This document shows positions 8,189-16,759 of a DNA stretch of 45,908 nucleotides, piece after piece (within the stretch, counting starts at the first letter, position 1; every line of letters starts with the position of its first letter). Source of the DNA: Bacillota bacterium. GTDB lineage: Bacteria; Bacillota; Clostridia; Peptostreptococcales; Anaerovoracaceae. The position numbers and the translations under genes were made by a program. The stretch spans positions 1-45,908 of the forward strand of contig JAUNQD010000015.1 in assembly GCA_030536355.1 (NCBI GenBank), written 5' to 3'. The notes beneath the pieces are model-generated. The model ran no database searches. It was not told the DNA's origin and saw only the letters and a program-made list of their open reading frames with translations.

Positions 8189-8215
8189 AGAAGCGGTGAA
8201 ATCCGCTTCTTTTTT
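8189..8215 (+). terminator. Terminator of the lipoprotein gene
   Basis: An 8-bp perfect stem (AGAAGCGG with CCGCTTCT, loop of 6) followed by a run of T. Confidence 0.92.
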
Positions 8216-8228
8216 ATTTCCACTCAAA

Positions 8229-8258
8229 AGTATAACTTACTTAAATCGGCAAATACTA
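8229..8258 (+). promoter_or_regulatory. Candidate sigma-G-type promoter of spoVT
   Basis: AGTATA (8229-8234), a 17-bp spacer and AATACTA (8252-8258) resemble the forespore sigma-G elements (TGNATA and CATNNTA), with one mismatch in each box. In Bacillus spoVT is transcribed by sigma-G. The assignment is inferred from this partial match and the known regulon. Confidence 0.42.
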
Positions 8259-8291
8259 ACATCACGAAATCAATCAAAGGAGTTTTAATAT

Positions 8292-8783
8292 ATGAAAGCA
8301 ACAGGTATAGTAAGAAGAATCGATGATCTGGGCAGGGTCGTTGTCCCCAAGGAAATCAGGAAGATTTTAAGGATCCGTGAAGGCGATCCTCTCGAAATAT
8401 ATACAGGTACGACCGGTGAAGTTATCCTCAAGAAGTATTCACCCATCAGCGAGCTTGGTCAGATGGCTGAGATATTTGCTGACTCTGTATCCTCTACTTT
8501 AGGATTTCCTGTTATCGTATCAGATACAGATCATTATGTGGCAGTATCCGGGATCAAGAGTAAGGAATATCTCAATAAGGAAATCGATGAAGAACTTGAC
8601 GATATAATCCAGCAAAAGAACGAATATAACTCTGAGTCGAGGATAACAGTCCCTATCCTTGCCAACGGAGATCCAATCGGTTCAGTAACCATTCTCCCTG
8701 CTGATGGAAGAAGCTTGACCGATCTGGAACTGAAGACAGCTAGACTGGGCGCAGGTTTTCTGGCAAGACAAATGGATAACTAA
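8292..8783 (+). CDS. spoVT: Stage V sporulation protein T (AbrB family)
   Basis: A 163-residue regulator. Residues 1-50 form an AbrB/MazE swapped-hairpin DNA-binding domain (KATGIVRRIDDLGRVVVPKE, RKILRIREGDPLEIYTG); residues about 55-160 form a GAF-like domain. This two-domain layout and length are those of SpoVT, which tunes forespore gene expression late in sporulation. ATG 8292 follows AAAGGAG. The gene is monocistronic and ends before a shared hairpin. Together with spoIIID it shows that the organism is a spore former. Confidence 0.95.
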   Translation: MKATGIVRRIDDLGRVVVPKEIRKILRIREGDPLEIYTGTTGEVILKKYSPISELGQMAEIFADSVSSTLGFPVIVSDTDHYVAVSGIKSKEYLNKEIDEELDDIIQQKNEYNSESRITVPILANGDPIGSVTILPADGRSLTDLELKTARLGAGFLARQMDN

Positions 8784-8809
8784 ATGCAAAGTGCACCTTT
8801 GCATGAAAA

Positions 8810-8835
8810 AAGCCCGCGGCAATTGCCACGGGCTT
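8810..8835. terminator. Bidirectional terminator between spoVT and pduL
   Basis: A stem of AAGCCCG with CGGGCTT, extended inward by GGC/GCC across one mismatch. The minus strand continues with five T after the stem, while the plus strand reads AAGTTTTC. A second small hairpin (TGCAAAG with CTTTGCA, 8785-8803) precedes it. Confidence 0.82.
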
Positions 8836-8843
8836 AAGTTTTC

Positions 8844-9416
8844 TTACTTTATGATTTCTGCTACTGCATCAGGTCCGCAACCAGCTGCGTTACCTTCGTC
8901 TGTATCCAGATGAGCTTCTCTTTCGTGAGCGTCGCCTGATCTAACCAGTACGTTATCGAAGATCAGTCCTCTTTCGCCGCCAACCTTCAGGCATACAACG
9001 TCCTTGTCCTTAACGCCTGCTTCTTCAGCCTGTGCAGGGCTCAGGTGAACGTGTCTCAGAGCAACCATAACGCCCTTTTCCAGTTCAACTTCTCCGCAAG
9101 GTCCAACCAGCTTGCAGCCAGGAGTTCCATCCAGCTTACCTGATTCTCTTACAGGAGCCTTGATTCCCAGAGCTCTCGCGTCTGTCATTGAAATTTCAAC
9201 CTGAGTTTCAGGTCTTGCAGGTCCCAGTACTCTGATACCCTTCAGAGTTGTCTTAGGTCCTACGATATCTACTTTTTCTTCTGAAGCGAACTGTCCAGGC
9301 TGTACGAGAGCCTTAGTAGGTGTCAGTTCATGTCCTTCACCGAACAGAATGTCGATGTGTTCCTTCTGAAGATGTACATGCTTGTTTGATAATCCGATTT
9401 TTACTTCGTAACCCAT
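8844..9416 (-). CDS. pduL: Phosphate propanoyltransferase (PduL-type phosphotransacylase)
   Basis: A 190-residue PduL-family enzyme that exchanges CoA and phosphate on short acyl groups. It has two zinc-binding HVHL motifs, SNKHVHLQ near residue 12 and LRHVHLSP near residue 122, and the late AHLDTDEGNAAGCG segment near 168. It begins directly at the catalytic domain (MGYEVKIGLSNKHVHL) and lacks the N-terminal targeting helix of microcompartment PduL. No shell genes are nearby, so it probably serves as a cytosolic phosphotransacetylase in fermentation. It is last in the tig-clpP-clpX-lon-engB-DUF1232-hpt-pduL run. Confidence 0.9.
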   Translation of the reverse strand: MGYEVKIGLSNKHVHLQKEHIDILFGEGHELTPTKALVQPGQFASEEKVDIVGPKTTLKGIRVLGPARPETQVEISMTDARALGIKAPVRESGKLDGTPGCKLVGPCGEVELEKGVMVALRHVHLSPAQAEEAGVKDKDVVCLKVGGERGLIFDNVLVRSGDAHEREAHLDTDEGNAAGCGPDAVAEIIK

Positions 9417-9454
9417 TTTGATTCTCCTTATTTAATGCTTAAATGCGGTTTATA

Positions 9455-9982
9455 TTAGTCTTCCAGGAATGATATGTATGGAAGATTTCTGTATTTTTGA
9501 TCATAGTCAAGACCGTATCCGATGATGAACCTGTCGTCAACGGTAAATCCTATGTAATCAACGTCTATGTCTACCTTGCGGCCTTCAGGTTTGTCGAGCA
9601 AAGTGCAGATTTTCACAGTTTTAGCTTCTCTGCTTTCGAAATAGCCTTTAAGATAGTTGAGGGTATAGCCTGAATCAACGATATCTTCTACGATGATAAC
9701 ATTCTTGCCTTCGATGTCTGTATCTAGGTCCTTATTGATCTTAACGACACCTGAAGTTTTCTTGCCTGAACCATAGCTGCTTACAGCCATGAAATCGATA
9801 GTCATATCAAGATTAGTATTCTTCATAACGTCAGCCATCCAGAGAACTGCACCTCTGAGGATCCCCACCAGGACAATAGGCTCACCCTTGAAGTCTTCTT
9901 CTATCTGTCTGCCAATTTCAGCTGCTCTGTCATTTATCTGCTGCTGCGTTATCATTACTGTTCCGATAGTATCTTTACTCAT
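9455..9982 (-). CDS. hpt: Hypoxanthine phosphoribosyltransferase
   Basis: A 175-residue purine-salvage enzyme that joins hypoxanthine (or guanine) to PRPP to make IMP (or GMP). The PRPP-binding signature IIVEDIVDSGYTLNYL lies near residue 97. The flexible-loop region SSYGSGKKTSGVV near 70 and the C-terminal VDDRFIIGYGLDY base-binding segment are also typical. Length is usual for bacterial enzymes. The start follows GGAGG. It begins three bases after the DUF1232 stop. Confidence 0.95.
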   Translation of the reverse strand: MSKDTIGTVMITQQQINDRAAEIGRQIEEDFKGEPIVLVGILRGAVLWMADVMKNTNLDMTIDFMAVSSYGSGKKTSGVVKINKDLDTDIEGKNVIIVEDIVDSGYTLNYLKGYFESREAKTVKICTLLDKPEGRKVDIDVDYIGFTVDDRFIIGYGLDYDQKYRNLPYISFLED

Positions 9983-9985
9983 TGC

Positions 9986-10303
9986 TTATTCCTCCACTTC
10001 ATATTCTACATCATCTACGAAGGTTTTGCCACGATATTTTTTTGAATAATCCTTAGTTTTGCCTCCCAGCCAGTACTTGTCCAGCTCGCTTGACAAATAC
10101 CATAGGATAAACACCCACAAACACAGGTCATCTATGAGCGAAAGCGGGAAAAATATAGGCGGTATTATGTCTATAGGGAAGAATATGTATGCGATACCGA
10201 ATATGATCAATGCCTTCTTTCTTTTAGGAACTGATTTGTCGGCCATCATAAATTTTATCGCCTTGAATCTCTTCATGAGAACTCGTATACCAAAAGCGTT
10301 CAT
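9986..10303 (-). CDS. DUF1232 (YkvA-like) membrane protein
   Basis: A 105-residue protein with the DUF1232 signature: an amphipathic or hydrophobic helix IIFGIAYIFFPIDIIPP, then PLSLIDDLCLWVFILWYL. The family is widespread and small, with unknown function. Its ATG follows immediately after the engB stop (TAGATG), and its Shine-Dalgarno GGAGGG is formed by the last engB codons, so it depends on engB translation. It has a lysine-rich N-terminal part and an acidic tail. Confidence 0.83.
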   Translation of the reverse strand: MNAFGIRVLMKRFKAIKFMMADKSVPKRKKALIIFGIAYIFFPIDIIPPIFFPLSLIDDLCLWVFILWYLSSELDKYWLGGKTKDYSKKYRGKTFVDDVEYEVEE

Positions 10304-10891
10304 CTAACCCTCCAGTAAACTTTCCATTACTTCAAGTAGTTCCTCATATCCTGTTTTTTTCAGAGCTGATACAGGAATCACCTTGTCCTCCTGTGACAGC
10401 TTCAGTGTCTGTCTGATTTCCTTGATGTGTTTAGGCAGCTGGTTTCTTGAAACCTTATCTGCTTTAGTTGCCACCACGATACCATCCAGTCCGTAATGTC
10501 TCAGGTAATTATACATTTCAACGTCCTGTTTCGACGGAGCATGACGAATATCGACCAGCTGGATGACTTTGACCAGATTAGGTCTGCCTGCCAGATATGT
10601 TTCCATCATTTCTCCCCATCCTTCTGACATGGACTTGGAAACTTTGGCATATCCGTATCCCGGCAGGTCAACGATTCTGAACTCATCGTTGATGATATAA
10701 AAATTGATGGTCCTTGTCTTGCCGGGACTTCCGCTTACTCTTGCCAGCTTCTTACGGTTTGTTATCAAATTTAATAAAGAGGACTTGCCGACATTGGATC
10801 TGCCGGCAAATGCTATTTCTTTAAGGTTTTCCGGTGGATACTGGCTTGGTTTTACAGCTACAGTTTCCAGATCGGACTTTTTAATTATCAT
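10304..10891 (-). CDS. engB: Ribosome biogenesis GTPase EngB/YsxC
   Basis: A 195-residue GTPase needed for late 50S assembly. G1 is GRSNVGKSSLLN near residue 30, the switch region is GKTRTINFY, G3 is DLPGYGYAKV, G4 is ATKADKV and G5 is SALKKTGYEEL. An ATG at 10900 is in frame but touches the Shine-Dalgarno. AAAGGA is 8 bases before ATG 10891, which is preferred. The start overlaps the end of lon by 11 bases. The lon-engB order is conserved in Firmicutes. Confidence 0.95.
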   Translation of the reverse strand: MIIKKSDLETVAVKPSQYPPENLKEIAFAGRSNVGKSSLLNLITNRKKLARVSGSPGKTRTINFYIINDEFRIVDLPGYGYAKVSKSMSEGWGEMMETYLAGRPNLVKVIQLVDIRHAPSKQDVEMYNYLRHYGLDGIVVATKADKVSRNQLPKHIKEIRQTLKLSQEDKVIPVSALKKTGYEELLEVMESLLEG

Positions 10892-13307
10892 TTTTACCAT
10901 CCTTTACGAGTACATGTTTGAGTGCATCGTTTACTGTTTTGATGAGAACGAATTCCATTTCTTCTCTTACTACTTCAGGGATGTCCTGTATATCTGCTTC
11001 GTTTTCCTTAGGAAGCAGAACTTTTCTTATTCCTGCTCTGTGGGCAGCTAGCACCTTTTCTCTTATGCCTCCTACAGGCAGAACTTTACCTCTGAGCGAG
11101 ATTTCTCCTGTCATGGCTACATCTTTTCTTACAGGTGTATCAGTAAGAGTTGAGATCATGGCCGTACACATTGTCACACCTGCTGAAGGACCATCCTTAG
11201 GAGTAGCCCCTTCAGGTATGTGAATGTGCAGATCCAGTTTCTTGTAGAATTCTTCATCGATCTTCAGCTTGGTTGCCATGGATCTGATATAGCTGACTCC
11301 TGCTTTGGCGGATTCTTGCATAACATCGCCAAGCTGTCCTGTCAGAACAAGCTTACCGCTTCCCGGAACTGCAGTAGTTTCTATGAAAAGTGTGTCGCCT
11401 CCTACTATCGTCCAAGCCAGACCTGTAGTTACGCCCACTTCAGTTTCTCCTTTGATGACATCATATCTGAACTTTTTCTTGCCGAGGAGATCAGTCACCT
11501 TCTTGCCTGATACATTGACTTTCTTAGTATCACCACAGACAACATTTCTTGCCACCTTACGGCAGATGTTACCTATCTCTCTTTCGAGGTTTCTTACTCC
11601 TGATTCTCTTGTATAATGGTTGATCAGTGTCCTGATGCTCTGTTCATTAAAAGATATATTCTTGACTGTGAGTCCGTTTTCCTTGATCTGTTTAGGGATC
11701 AGATACTTTGTTGCGATGTTCAACTTTTCTTCTTCGGTGTAACCGCTCACTTCGATGACTTCCATTCTGTCGAGAAGAGGTCTCGGAATAGTATCGGTAG
11801 TATTGGCAGTTGTTATGAACATCACTTTGCTGAGGTCGAACGGAACTTCAAGATAATGGTCTGTAAAATCTTTGTTCTGTTCAGGATCCAGAACTTCCAG
11901 AAGCGCTGATGCAGGGTCTCCCTTATAGTCAGCACCCAGCTTATCCACTTCATCGAAAAGGAAAACAGGATTCTTAGTTCCGCTATCCTTGATAGCACTT
12001 ATGATCCTGCCCGGGATAGCTCCTATATATGTCCTTCTGTGACCTCTGATCTCAGCTTCATCCCTAACACCACCCAGAGACATTCTTACAAACTCTCTGT
12101 TTATCGATCTTGCGATGGATCTTGCGATGGAAGTCTTACCTACTCCAGGAGGACCTACAAGACAGAGTATCGGACCTTTGAGGCTTTCGCTCAGCTGTAT
12201 TACAGCCAGATATTCCAGCACTCTTTCTTTTACCTTGTTGAGTCCGTAGTGATCTTCATTGAGGATTTCTTCAGCTTTATTAAGGTCGATATTATCTTCA
12301 CTTTCTGTGTTCCATGGTAATGCCAGTACAGTTTCTATATAGCTTCTGCTGACTGTTGCTTCCGCTGATGATGACTGCATCTTGGAAAATCTCTTGATTT
12401 CCTTCTCGATCTTATCTCTTGTCTTTTCTTCCAGCTCGATCTGTCCCAGTTTTTCCATGTAGCCTGCGATCTCATCTTCAATGTCTTCACCTACACCCAG
12501 TTCTTCCTGTATGGCTCTCATCTGTTCACGCAGATAATACTCTCTCTGGTTCTTATTGATCTGTGATTTCACCTTGCTGGAAATATCCTGCTCTATATTA
12601 AGGATCTCTATCTCCTTAAGCAGCACAGCATTGAGTTTCTCAAGTCTCTTCTTCGGCTCAAGGATCTCCAGCAGCATCTGCTTATCTTCCAGCTTGATTT
12701 CCAGATGTGATGAAATCACATCTGCCATTCTTCCCGGATCTTCGATCGTAACTACTGTTGCGAAGATCTCAGGTGCCAGATTCTGATTGATATTGATATA
12801 TTCATCAAAATTATTGAGAACAGTTCTCATCAGAGCTTCAGCTTCTGCATCATCTGACAGATCTTCATCATCGTCCACTCTTCTGACTTTACATCTGAAA
12901 TACGGTACTTCGAACATTATCTCTTCGATGCTTCCTCTGAACATTCCTTCTACCAAAACTCTTATGGAGTCGCCCGGCAGCTTCAGCATCTGCTTGATCT
13001 TACATATAGTCCCGATATGATAAAAATCATCCGGCGTAGGCAAGTCTGTATTTTCGTCTTTCTGTGAAGCGAGGAAAATGTGCTGACCTGTGATCATTGC
13101 TTTTTCCAGTGCATTGATCGATTTTTCTCTGCCTATATCAAAATGAAGCACCATATTAGGAAATACTGTCAGACCTCTCAATGGGATCATTGGCAGTTCC
13201 ATAAGGTTTTCATCAGCTTCTTCAGTTTCATTTGTTTCTTCGAGTTCTTCGATCTCGATTTCTTCGATCTCTATCTCTATATTAGGATTCTTCTTGTTAT
13301 CTTCCAT
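10881..13307 (-). CDS. lon: ATP-dependent endopeptidase Lon
   Basis: An 808-residue cytosolic AAA+ serine protease that degrades damaged and regulatory proteins. Order: LON substrate-binding domain beginning at MELPMIPLRGLTVFPNM, a coiled helical region, the AAA+ module with Walker A GPPGVGKTS and sensor region, and the C-terminal Ser-Lys protease with DGPSAGVTM holding the catalytic serine. AGGAGG lies just before ATG 13307; the 8 residues upstream in frame are excluded. The protein carries about 35 extra acidic residues before the LON domain, including IEIEIEEIEIEELEE. A 15-base palindrome at 13324-13338 lies in its leader. It follows clpX by 80 bases. Confidence 0.96.
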   Translation of the reverse strand: MEDNKKNPNIEIEIEEIEIEELEETNETEEADENLMELPMIPLRGLTVFPNMVLHFDIGREKSINALEKAMITGQHIFLASQKDENTDLPTPDDFYHIGTICKIKQMLKLPGDSIRVLVEGMFRGSIEEIMFEVPYFRCKVRRVDDDEDLSDDAEAEALMRTVLNNFDEYININQNLAPEIFATVVTIEDPGRMADVISSHLEIKLEDKQMLLEILEPKKRLEKLNAVLLKEIEILNIEQDISSKVKSQINKNQREYYLREQMRAIQEELGVGEDIEDEIAGYMEKLGQIELEEKTRDKIEKEIKRFSKMQSSSAEATVSRSYIETVLALPWNTESEDNIDLNKAEEILNEDHYGLNKVKERVLEYLAVIQLSESLKGPILCLVGPPGVGKTSIARSIARSINREFVRMSLGGVRDEAEIRGHRRTYIGAIPGRIISAIKDSGTKNPVFLFDEVDKLGADYKGDPASALLEVLDPEQNKDFTDHYLEVPFDLSKVMFITTANTTDTIPRPLLDRMEVIEVSGYTEEEKLNIATKYLIPKQIKENGLTVKNISFNEQSIRTLINHYTRESGVRNLEREIGNICRKVARNVVCGDTKKVNVSGKKVTDLLGKKKFRYDVIKGETEVGVTTGLAWTIVGGDTLFIETTAVPGSGKLVLTGQLGDVMQESAKAGVSYIRSMATKLKIDEEFYKKLDLHIHIPEGATPKDGPSAGVTMCTAMISTLTDTPVRKDVAMTGEISLRGKVLPVGGIREKVLAAHRAGIRKVLLPKENEADIQDIPEVVREEMEFVLIKTVNDALKHVLVKDGKNDN

Positions 13308-13323
13308 GTGTTGCCTCCTGTGA

Positions 13324-13338
13324 TATCGCATAGCGATA
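13324..13338. repeat. Short palindrome in the lon leader
   Basis: TATCGC-ATA-GCGATA is a perfect 6-bp inverted repeat about 11 bases upstream of the lon Shine-Dalgarno. It could be an operator or an mRNA hairpin next to the ribosome site. It does not match CIRCE or the usual CtsR box. Confidence 0.4.
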
Positions 13339-13355
13339 CATCTATCTATTGAACA

Positions 13356-13377
13356 AGGCGACTTACATAAGCCGCCT
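13356..13377 (-). terminator. Weak hairpin after clpX
   Basis: A 9-bp stem with one A-C mismatch (13356-13364 with 13369-13377, loop ACAT) lies 10 bases past the clpX stop. The minus strand then reads TTGTTC rather than a clean T run, so partial termination with read-through into lon is likely. Confidence 0.45.
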
Positions 13378-13387
13378 CGGAATCATC

Positions 13388-14671
13388 TTATGCCGTTTCA
13401 GCAGCGTCCTTTACCATGACACGTTCCGGTTTAGCCAGGATGAGTTCAGGTTCTTTTTCTGCTTCTACAGTTTCTCTTGTGATTATGCATTTATCGACAT
13501 CGTTCCTTGATGGCAGTTCATACATAATATTAGTCATTATCTTTTCCATGATGCCGCGAAGACCTCTGGCACCTGTCTTTCTTGCCAGTGCCTTTTCTGC
13601 AATAGCTTCAATGGCATCTTCTCTAACTTCCAGTTCCACATCATCCATGGCGAAGAGCTTTTTATACTGCTTGATAAGCGCGTTCTTAGGCTCTGTGATG
13701 ATTTCTATGAGAGCATCTTTTGAAAGTTCTTCCAATGTTACCAACATAGGAAGTCTTCCAACAAATTCAGGAATGAGACCGTACTTCAGCAAGTCTTCAT
13801 GCTGGACATTTTTCAACAGCTCTGCCTTTTCCAATTTGTTAGCTTTGACATTGGAATTGAATCCGATGGTTTTTTCTCCGATCCTTCTCTGCACCACCTT
13901 GTCAAGACCATCAAATGCACCGCCGCAAATGAACAGGACATTGGTTGTATCAAACTGGATGAAGTCCTGATGAGGATGCTTTCTTCCACCCTGAGGCGGA
14001 ACGTTGGCAACTGTTCCCTCCAGGATCTTAAGCAGCGCCTGCTGAACTCCTTCACCACTTACATCTCTGGTGATGGACGGATTTTCAGACTTCTTGGATA
14101 TCTTGTCGATTTCATCAACGTAGATTATACCTCGCTGAGCTTTTTCGATATCCCAGTCGGCTGCCTGTATAAGCTTAAGAAGGATGTTCTCAACGTCTTC
14201 TCCTACATAGCCAGCTTCTGTTAAAGCTGTGGCATCTGCTATGGCAAACGGCACATTGAGGATCTTAGCTAATGTCTGTGCCAGCAGAGTCTTGCCTGAT
14301 CCTGTAGGTCCTACCATAACGATATTGCTCTTCTGGATCTCAACGCCGTCTTCTTCGATATGACTGTTGATTCTCTTGTAGTGGTTGTATACGGCCACGG
14401 CAAGTGCCTTCTTGGCATCATCCTGACCTACCACATATTCTGACAGCACATCGTAGATTTCCTTAGGTTTAGGAAGTCTTTCGGCTTCAGGTGAAATTAT
14501 TTCGCCGTCGATCACCTGCTTCTTTTCTTCTGCTGCCAATATATCCTGGCACAGGCTTATGCATTCATTGCATATATAGACGCCTGAACCGCTTATGAGC
14601 CTTCTGACCTGGCTTTGCGGCTTACCGCAAAACGAACATCTCAGCTCGTTGTTTTCATTGTATTTGTCCAT
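13388..14671 (-). CDS. clpX: ClpX, ATPase subunit of the ClpXP protease
   Basis: A 427-residue AAA+ unfoldase. An N-terminal C4 zinc-binding domain (RCSFCGKPQ ... [10 protein letters not shown], residues about 11-40) precedes the AAA+ core with Walker [13 protein letters not shown], Walker [11 protein letters not shown] and the GAFDGLDK region. The ClpP-docking IGF loop is present as EKTIGFNSN. Length is normal. It follows clpP by 19 bases, after tig, which is the conserved bacterial tig-clpP-clpX order. Confidence 0.97.
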   Translation of the reverse strand: MDKYNENNELRCSFCGKPQSQVRRLISGSGVYICNECISLCQDILAAEEKKQVIDGEIISPEAERLPKPKEIYDVLSEYVVGQDDAKKALAVAVYNHYKRINSHIEEDGVEIQKSNIVMVGPTGSGKTLLAQTLAKILNVPFAIADATALTEAGYVGEDVENILLKLIQAADWDIEKAQRGIIYVDEIDKISKKSENPSITRDVSGEGVQQALLKILEGTVANVPPQGGRKHPHQDFIQFDTTNVLFICGGAFDGLDKVVQRRIGEKTIGFNSNVKANKLEKAELLKNVQHEDLLKYGLIPEFVGRLPMLVTLEELSKDALIEIITEPKNALIKQYKKLFAMDDVELEVREDAIEAIAEKALARKTGARGLRGIMEKIMTNIMYELPSRNDVDKCIITRETVEAEKEPELILAKPERVMVKDAAETA

Positions 14672-14690
14672 AATTCATACCCCCGCCTTT

Positions 14691-15272
14691 TTATCTGTCT
14701 TTTATTACCTTGTCGACCAGGCCGTATCCCATAGCCTCTTCAGCTGACATGAAATTATCTCTGTCAGTGTCTCTGGCAATAACATCTAAAGGCTGCCCTG
14801 TATTCTCACTTAAGAGTTTATTGAGCTTTTCCCTTGTTTTGAGGATCCATTCTGCATGGATCTTGATATCTTCAGCCTGACCTGAAACTCCTCCAAGAGG
14901 CTGATGGATCATGATTTCTGCATTAGGCAATGCATAACGCTTGCCTTTTTGTCCTGCTGCCAGCAGGAATGCTCCCATGCTTGCCGCCATTCCCACGCAA
15001 ATGGTGGAAACTTCAGGCTTGATGTACTGCATGGTGTCATAAATAGCCATGCCGGCGGTCACTGAACCGCCGGGGCTATTGATGTATATGCTGATATCTT
15101 TATCCGGATCTTCCGCTTCCAAGAACAGCAGCTGTGCAACAACAAGACTGGCAATATGCTCATCTATAGCTTCACCTATGAATATTATTCTGTCTTTTAA
15201 TAGTCTGGAGTAAATATCGTAAGATCTTTCTCCTCTGCTTGTCTGTTCGATCACGTAAGGTACTAATGCCAT
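14691..15272 (-). CDS. clpP: ClpP, proteolytic subunit of Clp protease
   Basis: A 193-residue serine peptidase that forms tetradecameric barrels with ClpX. The catalytic serine is in [14 protein letters not shown] near residue 98, the histidine in MIHQPLGGV near 123 and the aspartate in [13 protein letters not shown] near 172. The N-terminal axial-loop region [20 protein letters not shown] matches the family. The start follows AAGGAGG. It lies between tig and clpX. Confidence 0.97.
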   Translation of the reverse strand: MALVPYVIEQTSRGERSYDIYSRLLKDRIIFIGEAIDEHIASLVVAQLLFLEAEDPDKDISIYINSPGGSVTAGMAIYDTMQYIKPEVSTICVGMAASMGAFLLAAGQKGKRYALPNAEIMIHQPLGGVSGQAEDIKIHAEWILKTREKLNKLLSENTGQPLDVIARDTDRDNFMSAEEAMGYGLVDKVIKDR

Positions 15273-15316
15273 GATCCGGACCTCCTTTTAATTAGCTTTT
15301 GATCAGTTAAGATCGA

Positions 15317-16600
15317 TTATTTTTTTACTGCGCTGTCATACATGAAGTCAACAGCCTTTCTAACCTTGATATCTCCTGCCAGCATAGCGATGTTCTGAGC
15401 GCCGAGCATTTCTTTGATCTTGTCAGCTTCCAGACCATAAGCCTGAGCCATGTTAGCGATTTCATTATCGATATCTTCTTCAGTTGCTTCGAACTTTTCC
15501 TGTTCTGCGATAGCAGTAACGATCATTCTTGTCTTAGTCTTCTTGTAAGCATCTTCTCTTACTTCGTCTCTGAATGATGCAGCATCCTTACCGATGTACT
15601 GGAAGTACAGGTTGATGTCCATGCCCTGAGCTCTCAGCTGCTGGTCGAATTCACCGATCATGTTGTCGATTTCGCTTTCAACCATTACGTCAGGAACGTC
15701 GATTTCGTTAGCATTGTAAACCTTTTCGAGAACGCTGTTCTTCATTTCTGTTTCAGCTCTGTCAGCAGCAGCCTTTTCGAGACCTACTCTGATGTCAGCC
15801 TTCAGTTCGTCGAGAGTATCGAATTCGCTGATATCCTTAACGAATTCATCATCGATTTCAGGGATCTGTTCTTCCTTGATTTCGTGAACCTTGCACTTGA
15901 ATGTTGCATCCTTACCTGCCAGATCTTCTGAATGGTATTCTTCAGGGAAAGTAACAACTACGTCCTTGCTTTCTCCTACGCTTACGCCTACCAGCTGTTC
16001 TTCGAATCCAGGGATGAATGTACCTGAACCCAGCTTGAGAGGCTGTCTTTCAGCAGTGCCGCCAGGGAACTGAACGCCTTCTGACCATCCTTCATAATCG
16101 ATCAGAACTGTATCGCCTTCCTGAGCAGGTCTTTCTACAGCTACCATTCTTGAGTTTCTTCTAGCTCTTGACTTCAGTTCGTTTTCAACGTCTTCGTCAG
16201 TAACTTCGTGAGTTATTGTTTCGATTTCAACGCCTGTGTAATCTTTAACTTCGAATTCAGGATAAACTGCAACTGTAATAGTTACTGTGAATCCTTCACC
16301 CTTCTTAACCTGGCTGAATTCTGATCTTGGGTGATCGATAACATCCAGATCCAGTTCATCCAGAGCCAGTGGATAATGCAGTGAGAACAGATTGTTGATA
16401 GCATCTTCGAAGAAAATGCCTTCGCCATACTGCTTTTCAATGATACTTCTTGGTGCCTTACCTTTTCTGAAGCCGTCGATAGTGAATTTATCCTTCTGAA
16501 CTTTGTAAACGCTTACAACCGCATTTTCAAATTCTTCTGCTGTAAATTCCATAGTGAATTTTGCTTCATTGTTTTCCTTTGAAATTAATGTTGCTTTCAT
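15317..16600 (-). CDS. tig: Trigger factor, ribosome-associated chaperone
   Basis: A 427-residue chaperone and peptidyl-prolyl isomerase that meets nascent chains at the ribosome exit. Residues about 1-145 form the ribosome-binding domain, with the FRKGKAPRSIIEKQYG signature near residue 44. The FKBP-like domain covers about 150-245 (QEGDTVLIDYEGW, LGSGTFIPGFEEQLVG). The helical C-terminal arms follow. Length is normal. It leads the tig-clpP-clpX-lon cluster and has its own promoter; GGAGGA precedes the start. Confidence 0.97.
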   Translation of the reverse strand: MKATLISKENNEAKFTMEFTAEEFENAVVSVYKVQKDKFTIDGFRKGKAPRSIIEKQYGEGIFFEDAINNLFSLHYPLALDELDLDVIDHPRSEFSQVKKGEGFTVTITVAVYPEFEVKDYTGVEIETITHEVTDEDVENELKSRARRNSRMVAVERPAQEGDTVLIDYEGWSEGVQFPGGTAERQPLKLGSGTFIPGFEEQLVGVSVGESKDVVVTFPEEYHSEDLAGKDATFKCKVHEIKEEQIPEIDDEFVKDISEFDTLDELKADIRVGLEKAAADRAETEMKNSVLEKVYNANEIDVPDVMVESEIDNMIGEFDQQLRAQGMDINLYFQYIGKDAASFRDEVREDAYKKTKTRMIVTAIAEQEKFEATEEDIDNEIANMAQAYGLEADKIKEMLGAQNIAMLAGDIKVRKAVDFMYDSAVKK

Positions 16601-16640
16601 TATATATATCCTCCTCGATTATAAACACATAGTGCATATT

Positions 16641-16669
16641 ATTATACCTCTTATACATTGAAAAGTAAA
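16641..16669 (-). promoter_or_regulatory. Promoter of tig
   Basis: The minus strand has -35 TTTACT (16664-16669), a 17-bp spacer and a perfect -10 TATAAT (16641-16646), about 41 bases before the tig start. It would drive the whole quality-control cluster. Confidence 0.65.
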
Positions 16670-16684
16670 GGAAAAAGAAAATTA

Positions 16685-16713
16685 TTGACAAATATTATGG
16701 GCGATAACATAAT
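16685..16713 (+). promoter_or_regulatory. Promoter of mnmM
   Basis: -35 TTGACA (16685-16690), a 17-bp spacer and -10 CATAAT (16708-16713), 46 bases before the start codon. It is divergent from the tig promoter. Confidence 0.7.
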
Positions 16714-16759
16714 CAAAAATATCAATGAATCAACCCCATGAATTAGAGAGTGAACGAGA

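Noticed and set aside
8844..9416. Part of a bacterial microcompartment
   Set aside because: No shell-protein gene or targeting peptide is present in the window.
13308..13400. CIRCE or CtsR operator at lon/clpX
   Set aside because: The palindrome present (TATCGC-ATA-GCGATA) matches neither consensus.
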